NCBI GenBank assembly: GCA_030345135.1
Contig: CP128386.1
Coordinates: forward strand, 5,719,327 to 5,783,326
From: Chitinophagaceae bacterium DXS
GTDB taxonomy: Bacteria; Bacteroidota; Bacteroidia; Chitinophagales; Chitinophagaceae
Length of the DNA stretch: 64,000 bases
Reading direction: 5' to 3'
The position numbers and the translations under genes are program-made. Positions 1-7,506 of this stretch are shown here, piece after piece; the stretch's first letter is position 1, and each line of letters opens with the position of its first letter. Below the pieces are notes generated by a model that was not told the origin of the DNA, searched no databases, and worked only from the letters and a program-made list of their open reading frames with translations.

Positions 1-438
1 TTCATTTGCTTTATAGTGATGATATTGTTGTTCTGTCAAAGTTTTTATGACTTGTCCGTGATTTTGCAAGACATAATGTCCGTTTTGAATCCCGGGAACT
101 CCCGGCTGTCCAGTAGCAAACAGCGCAGAATTTGCAGTTGCATAAAAGAAGCCAGCAAGGGCAATTATTGTTAGCCAGGTTGGTGTGTTTTTAAAAACAA
201 GTTTGAAGAAAGCTACGGGGTTGCCTCTCATTAAAATGCCTGATTTTTGAAACTCGTTGAACTCCTCATTTTTTCTCAGTTTCAGGATTGCCGGTATCCA
301 AACAACAAAGACGCCTATATGCAAAAGCCAAATAAAGGGAACTTTTTCAGTCACGTCAATGTTTGCAATTGAAAGTACATTTACGATTAGTGCAGAGGTC
401 CAACCAAAGGTTGCGAACCAAAATAAAAAATTTCTCAT
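1..438 (-). CDS. Partial membrane protein, runs off the left edge
   Basis: An open frame of 146 codons with no stop starts at the ATG complementary to 436-438 and continues out of the window. The translation begins MRNFLFWFATFGW and shows three hydrophobic segments (about residues 2-24, 38-56 and 88-108), followed by a polar stretch ending QYHHYKANE. This is typical of a small Bacteroidetes inner-membrane protein. I do not recognise the family. It points the same way as the immunity-like genes that follow it on the minus strand, so it may belong to that accessory set. Confidence 0.6.
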   Translation of the reverse strand, partial: MRNFLFWFATFGWTSALIVNVLSIANIDVTEKVPFIWLLHIGVFVVWIPAILKLRKNEEFNEFQKSGILMRGNPVAFFKLVFKNTPTWLTIIALAGFFYATANSALFATGQPGVPGIQNGHYVLQNHGQVIKTLTEQQYHHYKANE

Positions 439-535
439 TTTCCAGGGTATCAATTTAAAATTTATGCTAGCTGTTTGTATATTGAAGCATTAGCGCACGG
501 CGGCATTCCCCCATTCTAGTATTGTTTGTAATTGT

Positions 536-985
536 CTATTTTTCCTTGTAATATTTTCCTTTCAACTGCTTGGTCTTAATAATGTCGCAGCCTAAGACAA
601 AAGTTCTATAAGCCGGCCTGTCAGGACCATAGTAGGGAATTTCATCCTGAAAGAAGTCAACTGCTGTATTTTTAAGAATATTCGCAAGCTCTTCTTTTTC
701 GTATCTGCTCGCAGTGAACCCGATACAATGTGTCCTTGCCCATTTGTCCGCCTTAATTTGACAAAAGGCATATTCGATGATTTCAGATTCAGACTGAAAG
801 TACTTTAGGTTATTCTTTTCGCCACGTTCTGTATAGTACCAAATGAAAAGTCCGCCAAATTTGTCAATGCCGAAGCCTTCAAAAATTGGGTTTCCATTTA
901 TCGAATAGTTGTCAAAGTTGTAGCAGTTCTCTTTCATCCAACTTTCAAGTTCAATTTCTGTTTTCGGCAGGTTGTTGTCACTCAT
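536..985 (-). CDS. Immunity-like orphan protein
   Basis: 149 residues, no signal peptide and no membrane segment. It is acidic and aromatic-rich, with a central stretch GIDKFGGLFIWYYTERGEK and a conserved-looking THCIGFTASRYEKEEL. This composition and size resemble immunity proteins of polymorphic toxin systems, but I cannot name a family. Its start codon overlaps the end of the upstream gene (978-1319) by 8 bp, so the two are co-transcribed and probably translationally coupled. No cognate toxin is visible beside it, so it would be an orphan immunity gene. Confidence 0.6.
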   Translation of the reverse strand: MSDNNLPKTEIELESWMKENCYNFDNYSINGNPIFEGFGIDKFGGLFIWYYTERGEKNNLKYFQSESEIIEYAFCQIKADKWARTHCIGFTASRYEKEELANILKNTAVDFFQDEIPYYGPDRPAYRTFVLGCDIIKTKQLKGKYYKEK

Positions 986-1319
986 TTTGAAGTCGTTTAT
1001 AAGAATGTGGTCTCAACTCAATCTCACTTTTCAATCGTTCAAATTCCTCGTCGAAGTATAATTTAAAAAAATGTTCAGCATCCTGCCAGCTGGGAAGTTT
1101 AATTTTTAGCTGTTCTTCCTGGGCTTGACCGTAAACGAAAAACAAGTCCAGGTCCTTATCAACTTCAAGAATATATTCGTTTTCTAAATGTCCGACCCAA
1201 AATGCTCCGTGTTCCTCGTCCATTTGGATTGTTTCCTTAATAGCAGTCTTTACGTCTTCAAATGTTGCGTTCTCTATTGAGTCGCCCCAACCTTTTTCTA
1301 TCCAAAAGTCTGTTGTCAT
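978..1319 (-). CDS. Immunity-like orphan protein
   Basis: 113 residues, soluble and strongly acidic. It begins MTTDFWIEKGWGDS. The core, with WVGHLENEYILEVDKD followed by LFFVYG and a C-terminal helix, resembles a small alpha/beta immunity protein (Imm1-like layout), but the assignment is only by general appearance. It is the first gene of a two-gene unit with 536-985 (8 bp overlap). A two-hairpin REP-like repeat sits just upstream at 1387-1448. Confidence 0.6.
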   Translation of the reverse strand: MTTDFWIEKGWGDSIENATFEDVKTAIKETIQMDEEHGAFWVGHLENEYILEVDKDLDLFFVYGQAQEEQLKIKLPSWQDAEHFFKLYFDEEFERLKSEIELRPHSYKRLQNE

Positions 1320-1386
1320 AATTATCTATTGGTTAGTTAAGAGATCTTTTTTTTCAGCTTTTAGCCCGGCAAATATTGTATCTTTT

Positions 1387-1448
1387 TCTGGCGCGAGTGT
1401 TCCGCAGGATCACTCGTGTCTACTAGTTTCAAGCCGATTGTATCGGCG
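1387..1448 (+). repeat. RAYT-associated REP-like repeat, copy 1
   Basis: Two hairpins about 16 nt apart. Hairpin A has arms CGAGTG (1394-1399) and CACTCG (1411-1416) with an inner TCC/GGA pair around a 3-nt loop. Hairpin B is GCCGAT-TGT-ATCGGC (1433-1447). The unit starts TCTGGCGCGAG. Ten more copies lie within 6.1 kb, on both strands. Confidence 0.8.
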
Positions 1449-1630
1449 CATGGTTAAAAATGCCAATAATGAATTTTACGTCTTACAGTTTGAATACTTC
1501 TCATAGCGAGATCGAATACTAAATATCTATCTGGCCCTATATAAACTCTTTTGCAGTTTATTTTCAATGCTAGTTTTAACTTCCGGTGACGGGATGTACA
1601 ATAGTATTAAACAATAATTCCTCTTATGAA

Positions 1631-1692
1631 CCCCGATGCAATCGGGGTGAATTTAGTAGACACGAGTGATCCTGCGGAACACTCGCGCCAGA
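1631..1692 (-). repeat. RAYT-associated REP-like repeat, copy 2 (covarying stem)
   Basis: Inverted relative to copy 1. Hairpin A is unchanged. Hairpin B here is CCCCGAT-GCA-ATCGGGG (1631-1647), a 7-bp stem in which the outer pairs differ from other copies but still pair. This is a compensatory change. Together with copy 1 it brackets a 180-bp stretch in which I see no gene. Confidence 0.75.
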
Positions 1693-1702
1693 CTGCTTGC
1701 TC

Positions 1703-2056
1703 TCATATTGTTGGTTTAAAATAATGAAACAACAAGTTGCTTAGAAAAAACAGGCCTACACAAAGGAAAATGATAGCCCAAATTTTCATTTTAATAAAAA
1801 TAAACGAATTCACTGTGTCCAATTTTCTCCTATTGCCATCCTTGTCTTTATAAAAGTCGTCCTTCGTCAGGTATGTCCAGACAGAGGTGAATAGAAAAGC
1901 AATTCCTACAGTTGTGTAAAAGTCTATTTGAGACGAAAGCCTACCTATGTTCCTATCAAGCGTGGCGATAAGCGCAATCGTAACAAAAAAGCTAATTATA
2001 AAATAAAGTACGACAAGAATTCCTTTTCCTTTGTTTAGCCAAAATAGAAGACGCAT
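1703..2056 (-). CDS. Small membrane protein, three predicted TM segments
   Basis: 117 residues. Hydrophobic segments lie at about 11-33, 48-62 and 92-112, with a charged loop (KDDFYKDKDGNRRKLD) between the second and third. I do not recognise the family. It sits among immunity-like genes on the same strand. Small multi-TM proteins are common as immunity partners of membrane-acting toxins, but that role is only an inference from position. Confidence 0.55.
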   Translation of the reverse strand: MRLLFWLNKGKGILVVLYFIISFFVTIALIATLDRNIGRLSSQIDFYTTVGIAFLFTSVWTYLTKDDFYKDKDGNRRKLDTVNSFIFIKMKIWAIIFLCVGLFFLSNLLFHYFKPTI

Positions 2057-2080
2057 AGTTTGAAAAATTGTTTTATTGTA

Positions 2081-2269
2081 CTAAATCTCTAGTGTAATGG
2101 TGTCATTTATTTGAATGGTGCAGATTTCGCCCGATATTGTCAACCTGTAATTAACAGCACCTTTTTTGGAAGTGTGTTTTACCAGGTAAACTCCATCCTT
2201 CAATCGCTCGCAGTGATTCTTGCTGGCGAAGAAAGTCAGAAAAGTAAATAGTAGTAGAGTAATCTTCAT
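2081..2269 (-). CDS. Small exported hypothetical protein
   Basis: 62 residues with an N-terminal hydrophobic stretch (MKITLLLFTFLTFFAS) that looks like a signal peptide, then a short beta-rich tail (YRLTISGEICTIQIND). It lies 24 bp downstream of 1703-2056 on the same strand, so the two may be co-transcribed. There is no recognisable domain. It may be a degraded remnant of a longer exported protein. Confidence 0.4.
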   Translation of the reverse strand: MKITLLLFTFLTFFASKNHCERLKDGVYLVKHTSKKGAVNYRLTISGEICTIQINDTITLEI

Positions 2270-2299
2270 TCTTATATTTTAACAAGTGGGTCACTTGCG

Positions 2300-2626
2300 T
2301 TAGATTAAGTCATTCGCGGTTGATGGAGCATGTAAGCAAATCTCCCAATCTTCATAAGCTGGTTTTACTTCAAAGCTCGGGTCACAATAGGCCCTTAAAT
2401 AATCAGTTGCTCTCTTTTCTGCGTATTTGGCATTTAGAACCCGTCCATTTTCATCTAGCTGAATCACATTAGCATAAATAGCAAAGACTTGTTCAATTGC
2501 ACTCGGTTCGTTGCCATACAAAGAAAGATAGTCTATCCCCTCAAGATTGTAATGTGTTCCACTTGCCATAAAATAGGCAAACGTTCGAAGCGCTCCGCTG
2601 AAGGAATTGCTTAAACAGTTTTTCAT
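2300..2626 (-). CDS. Small hypothetical protein, immunity-like
   Basis: 108 residues, soluble, no signal peptide. It begins MKNCLSNSFSGALRTFAYFMASG and ends with an acidic, aromatic tail. The size, the strand and the surrounding genes suggest another orphan immunity or adaptor protein. I cannot assign a family. The promoter side carries a repeated sequence (2657-2740) that also occurs at 8198 and 13621. Confidence 0.5.
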   Translation of the reverse strand: MKNCLSNSFSGALRTFAYFMASGTHYNLEGIDYLSLYGNEPSAIEQVFAIYANVIQLDENGRVLNAKYAEKRATDYLRAYCDPSFEVKPAYEDWEICLHAPSTANDLI

Positions 2627-2656
2627 GTCAGATTGTAATTGTCTCGAAAGTATAAG

Positions 2657-2740
2657 AAAGCTCCGCCACCTCAGCCACAGGCGTTAGGGCAAGGATTAAG
2701 GTATAAAAAACGCTAAAAAAACACAATCACCCAATTAAAA
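2657..2740 (+). repeat. Dispersed 84-bp repeat, copy 1; relic of a coding C-terminus
   Basis: Nearly identical to 8198-8280 and recognisable at 13621-13708. On the plus strand it reads as a protein tail ending APPPQPQALGQGLRYKKR and then a stop, followed by a conserved A-rich 3' flank ending ACCCAATTAAAA. An in-frame stop lies a few codons upstream, so no gene remains. Confidence 0.65.
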
Positions 2741-2924
2741 TGACTCCAATCACCGGCAGTTTTTTTCATTTAAAAACCTTAGACGGCATTCCCTTCTTTT
2801 CAATATCTTTCCTCTACATAAAAAGAGGCTATTAGTTTTATCATTAATCACTAAAATAAAACTGCTGATTTTATTGGTTGTCCTTAACTCCTGATTCGCA
2901 TTAATAATGAAATTCCGTTTCGTT

Positions 2925-2956
2925 CCCCCATCCTTCGAAAGGGGTTGGGCTTTTTT
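2925..2956 (+). terminator. Imperfect hairpin with T-run before the hydrolase gene
   Basis: A C-rich arm and a G-rich arm (CCTT/AAGG core, CCC/GGG outer pairs) are followed by six T at 2951-2956, only 21 bp before the ATG at 2978. No plus-strand gene lies upstream, so it could be a leader attenuator or a fortuitous hairpin. Confidence 0.3.
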
Positions 2957-2977
2957 ATCAAACTAACTTTTAAACTT

Positions 2978-4147
2978 ATGATCAGTCAAAGAACATTACC
3001 CTTTTTATTAATAGCGATTCTGACAGGTTTGTCAGTAAAATCATTTTCACAGGATAAAAACCTGTGCCGGGGCGAATACTGGACGGAAGACCAGGCGAGC
3101 GTGATCATGAAAAAATGGGCTACCGAGTGGAAAACAAAAGCCGATTGGGAGAAACGCGCCGGAGTCATCAGGCAGGGATTGATCAAAGGCATGAAACTGG
3201 ACCAGATGCCCAAAGTGGATAATCATTTCAACCCGATCATCCATAGTACGCACAATATGGACGGGTATATCGTGGAAAACATCGCCATCGAAAGTTTTCC
3301 GGGGTTCTATATTACCGGCAACCTTTACCGGCCTGCAAAAGTGGATAAAAGATGTCCGGCAATTCTAAGTCCACACGGCCATTGGACCGACCGTCGTGTA
3401 AGCGCTGACGTACAAACACGGTGCGCCTCCCTGGCCAGGATGGGTGCTGTTGTGTTTGCCTATGATATGGTTGGCTATACCGATTCAAAACAAGTTGATC
3501 ATAAAATTCAGATTGCCTTATTATTGCAGACATTTAACAGCAAACGTGTGCTCGATTACCTTGTTACCAGGCCCGATGTTGATCCTGAAAAAATCGGTAT
3601 CACCGGGGAATCTGGGGGTGGAACACAAACGATTTTAATTACGGCTCTTGATAACCGGATTAAGGTTTCAGTGCCTGCAGTTATGGTTTCTGCGTACTTT
3701 TTTGGAGGGTGCATCTGCGAAAGCGGGATGCCGGTACATAAAAGTGACCATCACCAAACCAATAATGTTGAAATTGCTGCTTTGTGCGCTCCACGGCCTA
3801 TGTTGCTCATCTCTGACGGGGGAGACTGGACTAAAAATGTGCCTAAAATTGAGCTCCCATATATTAATAAGGTTTATGCCCTTTACAATGCTGAAAGCAA
3901 GTTAGAGAATGCTCATTTCCCCGGCGAGCGCCACGGATATGAAGCCAGCAAAAGATTCCCGATGTACAATTTTTTCGATACCTATCTTGGTTTGGATGCC
4001 GGGCGTATTTACAAAAACGGGTTTGATGAAAGCTTTGTAACAATTTTACCTAAGGAAGCCTTGCTGGTTTTTGATGATCAGCATCCTATGCCCGCCAATG
4101 CTTTGCAAGGGGACGAAGCCGTTTTGAAATATCTGAACCTTAAATAA
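2978..4147 (+). CDS. Exported alpha/beta hydrolase (acetyl-xylan-esterase-like)
   Basis: 389 residues from the ATG at 2978; an upstream in-frame start at 2945 would place extra residues before a clear signal peptide (LPFLLIAILTGLSVKSFSQ). The fold is a serine hydrolase. The nucleophile elbow is GITGESGGG, the oxyanion-region sequence is SPHGHW, and the catalytic His is in GERHGYE near the C-terminus, ahead of a DTYLGL tail. Bacteroidetes proteins of this type are annotated as acetyl-xylan-esterase or dienelactone-hydrolase relatives acting on ester-decorated sugars in the periplasm. The substrate is not readable from sequence. It is a single gene, flanked downstream by REP-like repeats. Confidence 0.8.
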   Translation: MISQRTLPFLLIAILTGLSVKSFSQDKNLCRGEYWTEDQASVIMKKWATEWKTKADWEKRAGVIRQGLIKGMKLDQMPKVDNHFNPIIHSTHNMDGYIVENIAIESFPGFYITGNLYRPAKVDKRCPAILSPHGHWTDRRVSADVQTRCASLARMGAVVFAYDMVGYTDSKQVDHKIQIALLLQTFNSKRVLDYLVTRPDVDPEKIGITGESGGGTQTILITALDNRIKVSVPAVMVSAYFFGGCICESGMPVHKSDHHQTNNVEIAALCAPRPMLLISDGGDWTKNVPKIELPYINKVYALYNAESKLENAHFPGERHGYEASKRFPMYNFFDTYLGLDAGRIYKNGFDESFVTILPKEALLVFDDQHPMPANALQGDEAVLKYLNLK

Positions 4148-4204
4148 TGGCAGTTTTAAAATGACCAAACCATTGCGTTTATAAAAATGTGAACGACTAA
4201 CAAA

Positions 4205-4266
4205 TCTGGCGCGAGTGTTCCGCCGGATCACTCGTGTCTACTAATTTCGAGCCGATTGTATCGGCG
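4205..4266 (+). repeat. RAYT-associated REP-like repeat, copy 3
   Basis: Full-length plus-orientation unit (TCTGGCGCGAG... to GTATCGGCG). Hairpin A has a GCC loop instead of GCA. It lies on the left side of the transposase gene. Confidence 0.8.
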
Positions 4267-4365
4267 TATGTTTGAAAATATCAATAGTTTTTAGCTCTTG
4301 CAATTGGAATACTTACATCAGTGAGCTCGCACCATGAAATCATGCCTGTTAGCAAACTCTCTCAT

Positions 4366-4414
4366 TTCCGCAGGATCACTCATGTCTATCAATTTCGAGC
4401 CGATTGTATCGGCG
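4366..4414 (+). repeat. RAYT-associated REP-like repeat, copy 4 (5'-truncated)
   Basis: Starts at TTCCGCAGGATCACT and keeps hairpin B (GCCGAT/ATCGGC). The left arm of hairpin A is lost. It lies 79 bp upstream of the transposase start, in the same orientation as copy 3. Confidence 0.7.
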
Positions 4415-4492
4415 GTTTTAATAATCCAACACACGTCATCTATTCAACAATAAAAAAGGCATACTTTAGCGCGAAACACAACCCCAAACCTT

Positions 4493-5038
4493 ATGTCTTC
4501 AAAATTCAAAGTGGGCGAAGATGCTATTCCGCATTTTGTAACATTTACAGTCGTCGGCTGGATTGATGTATTCAGTCGTGAATGTTACAAACAAATCATA
4601 ACAGACAGTTTAAAATACTGCCAACAGAACAAAGGACTGATTTTGCATGCGTGGGTAATCATGACAAATCATGTTCATTTAATTATGAGCAGTAATGCAA
4701 CTAAGATTGAGTTCCTGGTTCGTGATATTAAGAAGTTCACCAGCAAACAAATTATCAAAGCCATTGAAAACAATCCGGAAGAAAGCCGTAAAGAATGGAT
4801 GTTAAATTTGTTTGGCTATGCGGGTAAAGGTAATAGTCATAATAAAGACTTTCAATTCTGGAGACATGACTATCATCCGATAGAACTAAACACAAGCGAA
4901 AAATTTTCGCAAAGACTAAATTACCTGCACAACAATCCGGTTAGATCGGGCCTGGTTTGGGAGCCATGGGAATATAAATATAGTAGCGCAACGGATTATT
5001 GCAGTAACGGTCGTGGATTGTTGAAAATTGACGGTTAA
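4493..5038 (+). CDS. REP-associated tyrosine transposase (RAYT, Y1 family)
   Basis: 181 residues. It carries the HUH-type Y1 transposase signature: the metal-binding motif HVH at residues 60-62 in MTNHVHLIM, and the catalytic Tyr at about residue 144 in NYLHNNPVRSGLV. WRHDYHPIEL and the C-terminal PWEYKYSSA are also typical of the Bacteroidetes RAYT branch. Family members nick single-stranded REP hairpins and are thought to spread or maintain them. The gene is flanked by the same two-hairpin repeat in inverted orientation (4205 and 4366 plus; 5113 minus). This is the expected REPtron layout. The 3' end of the gene is itself repeated downstream (4960-5566). Length and motifs are intact, so it may be active. 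Confidence 0.88.
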   Translation: MSSKFKVGEDAIPHFVTFTVVGWIDVFSRECYKQIITDSLKYCQQNKGLILHAWVIMTNHVHLIMSSNATKIEFLVRDIKKFTSKQIIKAIENNPEESRKEWMLNLFGYAGKGNSHNKDFQFWRHDYHPIELNTSEKFSQRLNYLHNNPVRSGLVWEPWEYKYSSATDYCSNGRGLLKIDG

Positions 5039-5112
5039 TCGTATTAAATCGCCGATGCAGTTGACAACAAATACAACTACTGCCGTGAATTAAGTGTTTT
5101 GTCGCATTGAAA

Positions 5113-5174
5113 CGCCGATACAATCGGCTCGAAATTAGTAGACACGAGTGATCCTGCGGAACACTCGCGCCAGA
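5113..5174 (-). repeat. RAYT-associated REP-like repeat, copy 5
   Basis: Complete unit in minus orientation just downstream of the transposase. It forms the inverted partner of copies 3 and 4 and the end of tandem unit 1. Confidence 0.85.
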
Positions 5175-5330
5175 AGTGAAGTCATGGGAATATAAATATA
5201 GTAGCGCAACGGATTATTGCAGTAACGGTCGTGGATTGTTGAAAATTGACGGTTAATCGTATTAAATCGCCGATGCAGTTGACAAAAAATACGATTGCTG
5301 CCGTAAATTAAGTGTTTTGTCGCATTGAAA

Positions 5331-5392
5331 CGCCGATACAATCGGCTCGAAATTAGTAGACACGAGTGATCCTGCGGAACACTCGCGCCAGA
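5331..5392 (-). repeat. RAYT-associated REP-like repeat, copy 6
   Basis: Identical in layout to copy 5. It closes the second tandem unit. Confidence 0.85.
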
Positions 5393-5505
5393 AGTGTGTA
5401 ACGGTCGTGGATTGTTGAAAATTGACGGTTAATCGTATTAAATCGCCGATACAATTGACAACAAATACGACTACTGCCGTGAATTAAGTGTTTGTCGCAT
5501 TGAAA

Positions 5506-5566
5506 CGCCGATACAATCGGCTCGAAATTAGTAGACACGAGGATCCTGCGGAACACTCGCGCCAGA
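5506..5566 (-). repeat. RAYT-associated REP-like repeat, copy 7 (2-nt deletion)
   Basis: As copies 5 and 6, but hairpin A reads CACGAGGATCC instead of CACGAGTGATCC, so its stem is damaged. A further fragment, ATCCTGTGGGACACTCGCG, follows at 5572-5595. Confidence 0.8.
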
Positions 5567-5615
5567 CTGATATCCTGTGGGACACTCGCGCCGGACCGAC
5601 TTAGTTGCGTTTCGT

Positions 5616-6371
5616 TTATTCTTTAGATGAATCTTTTTCCCATTTCCATTCGTCATCTTTGCTATCGCGCCAGGCCCACCAACCCAATTGCAAATGGTAT
5701 AAATCATTTATTGTAGGATCAATTTTGGTAATTTTTTCTAAACAGACAAGCATCGCATCGTCTAAGTTGGGTTCTAAGCTGGTATGAAATTGCCAATCTC
5801 CATCTTCGTTGTGATACACATATAAAATTGGGTTACCCTTAAATGCCTGCCTGGTAGTGTAGACTCCCAAATTTCGTTCTTCGTAAAATTTGAAATCTGT
5901 ATTTCTGTCAAGCAAGGGTTGTTTGAATTTCCAATTCGGATTGAAATCTGTTTCCCACGGAAAATAATGTTGCTTATCCGGCCAGACAAGTTGAAGTAAA
6001 GGGAAATCAAAAGACATATCATAGAACCAACCTGCGTAGCCCACATAATTCGAATAATAATCTTTCTCAACGGGCAAAAATTGAATGTCGTATCCATTAA
6101 GAAAGCCAGAATAAAGTTTATGAGTAACAATCGTCTCGCCTTTTTTCACCAGGTCACAGGCATGGTTTATAATTGCTGCCATAACCTCAGTAGGTAAACC
6201 AAAGCAAATAATTTCGGGATGTCCGAATTTTTTAAAAAGTCCTATGGAATAAACAAAGGCTGGCAAATAGTTGTCTGCCTCAAGCAAGGCCAAATGGCAA
6301 CCGTATTTTTCAATGTTTGCAAGAATTGCCTGTTTTGCTTTTTTATCGTGTTGATTATGGTCGTCAGTCAT
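5616..6371 (-). CDS. DUF4262 domain protein
   Basis: 251 residues, soluble. The N-terminal half matches the DUF4262 pattern: YGCHLALLEADNYLPAFVYS followed by IGLFKKFGHPEIICFGLP, then a helical segment and a second aromatic block. The C-terminal part (from about residue 165, with VYTTRQAFKGNPILYVYHNE) resembles a small add-on domain seen in immunity-type proteins and ends in a charged tail. DUF4262 proteins occur as orphan or immunity genes in polymorphic toxin neighbourhoods; their biochemical role is unknown. REP-like repeats flank it on both sides (5506 and 6443). Confidence 0.75.
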   Translation of the reverse strand: MTDDHNQHDKKAKQAILANIEKYGCHLALLEADNYLPAFVYSIGLFKKFGHPEIICFGLPTEVMAAIINHACDLVKKGETIVTHKLYSGFLNGYDIQFLPVEKDYYSNYVGYAGWFYDMSFDFPLLQLVWPDKQHYFPWETDFNPNWKFKQPLLDRNTDFKFYEERNLGVYTTRQAFKGNPILYVYHNEDGDWQFHTSLEPNLDDAMLVCLEKITKIDPTINDLYHLQLGWWAWRDSKDDEWKWEKDSSKE

Positions 6372-6442
6372 TGCTTAATCTGTTTTTTCGTTAGTAGTGT
6401 AATTTTGAAGGAGCTTCTGAACACCCGCTCTATTTGGCTCTA

Positions 6443-6504
6443 TCTGGCGCGAGTGTTCTGCAGGATCACTCGTGTCTATTAGTTTCAAGCCGATTGTATC
6501 GGCG
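6443..6504 (+). repeat. RAYT-associated REP-like repeat, copy 8
   Basis: Plus orientation, upstream of the DUF4262 gene. Hairpin A carries TTCTGCAGGA, so one inner pair becomes a G-T wobble. Hairpin B is intact. Confidence 0.8.
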
Positions 6505-6569
6505 CATCTTTTAAAATTGTTGCTTGAGGGGATGAATAAGCTCATTAAACAAAAATCATTTCATCAACT

Positions 6570-7150
6570 CTATCCTTCATCATTAAGTACATCTAAATAG
6601 CTTGAATATTCCTCCTTCATCAACTCCTCAAATGATTTGTAGCGGTCGGCGCCAGGACGCCAGTTTGCAAACATCCACGCCTCCCACTCATCGCCGAATT
6701 TTACTTCAGGATTTAGTAGCAAAATAGCCGAATCGCCCCAGTTAGATATAGCAAGCGTCTTTATCAAGTATTCACTTCTAAAGTTTACTGATTCCTGTTC
6801 TTCACCGTAAACAAAATAATCTTCATCGCTGGTAGTAAAATTGTTAAACTCTTCAGCATAAAGTTTATAAAAGTTGTAGTCAAAGTTTTTAAGCCAATCA
6901 ATTTTATCTAAAGGCAGTATGTCCCAAATGAAGCAGCTTAATTGTCGAATCCATTTGTCTCCTTCAAAAACGCTTTGTAAGATGGAGGAAGTGTTGTTTG
7001 TAATCTGGCTTCATGCTTTTGAATGTCTTGTTCCGATACAGGTGCGTAACCCAGCCAATCAAGTGGTGGTTCCTCTTTAAATTCTTTCAGTAAGTCGTCA
7101 CTGTTGATAACAGTTTTGGAAACATCGGTTAAAAAAGCTTTCCAGTTCAT
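6570..7150 (-). pseudogene. SMI1/KNR4 family protein, split by one frameshift
   Basis: The start (ATG at 7150) gives MNWKAFLTDV...LPPSYKAFLKETNGFDN and then a stop at 6938-6940. The reading frame shifted by one base continues without a stop as LSCFIWDILPLDKIDWL and on to ISNWGDSAILLLNPEV and a tail ending VLNDEG at 6570. Joined, this is a normal SMI1/KNR4 protein of about 190 residues (LPPSYKAFL, NGF, WDILP and WGD are family hallmarks). The break lies at about 6940-6948, where one missing base would restore GF-x-QLSCFIW. The family serves as immunity proteins in toxin systems. It is either a decayed gene or a sequencing error. Confidence 0.8.
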
Positions 7151-7266
7151 TTAGTTATTTTAAAAATATATGCATGAGTTGCAATGGATTTACATCTGTC
7201 GTTCTGGACAATTCTTGCAGTTGAATAAAGATTAACAAGTGCTTTCGACATGAGTTGCCTGATGAA

Positions 7267-7328
7267 TCCCGATGCAATCGTGAGAAAATTAGTTGACGCT
7301 AGTGGTCTGTTAGAACACTCGCACCAGA
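7267..7328 (-). repeat. RAYT-associated REP-like repeat, copy 9 (divergent)
   Basis: A divergent unit, similar to copy 11. The inner pair of hairpin A is TCT/AGA with loop AAC instead of TCC/GGA with loop GCA, so the stem is preserved by paired changes. Hairpin B is reduced to CGAT-GCA-ATCG. Confidence 0.65.
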
Positions 7329-7349
7329 GTGAGTGTTGTCGCATTGAAA

Positions 7350-7411
7350 CGCCGATACAATCGGCTCGAAATTAGTAGACACGAGTGATCCTGCGGAACA
7401 CTCGCGCCAGA
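7350..7411 (-). repeat. RAYT-associated REP-like repeat, copy 10
   Basis: Canonical unit. The preceding 17 bp (TTGTCGCATTGAAAC and neighbours) match the flank beyond the RAYT stop codon, so this copy moved together with part of the RAYT 3' flank. Confidence 0.8.
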
Positions 7412-7428
7412 CCAAGTTGCCTGATGAA

Positions 7429-7490
7429 CCCCGATGCAATCGTGAGAAAATTAGTTGACACTAGTAGTCTGTTAGAACACTCGCGCCAGA
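7429..7490 (-). repeat. RAYT-associated REP-like repeat, copy 11 (divergent)
   Basis: Shares its divergent sequence (CCCCGATGCAATCGTGAG, CTGTTAGAACACTCG) and left flank TTGCCTGATGAA with copy 9. Copies 9 and 11 therefore look like a duplication around copy 10. Confidence 0.65.
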
Positions 7491-7506
7491 GTGAGATCAT
7501 ATTTTG

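Larger units (their letters stand above)
4960..5566 (+). repeat. Tandem array made from the RAYT 3' end plus REP (three units)
   Basis: Unit 1 is the natural gene end and downstream flank (about 4960-5174). Unit 2 (about 5182-5392) repeats it from the codons for WEYKYSS through the stop and REP. Unit 3 (about 5399-5566) starts further in, at the codons for GRGLLKIDG. The units are over 95% alike, and each ends in a minus-orientation REP unit (5113, 5331, 5506). The 5' boundary is progressively truncated. Confidence 0.85.

Noticed and set aside
4941-5556. Three similar minus-strand open frames (about 60-68 codons, starting MYRRFNATKH or a variant)
   Set aside because: They are shadows of the tandem RAYT-tail/REP array; their similarity is fully explained by the DNA repeat.
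7147-7344. Minus-strand 65-codon open frame
   Set aside because: Lies across a REP unit and overlaps the SMI1 gene start; no protein-like composition.
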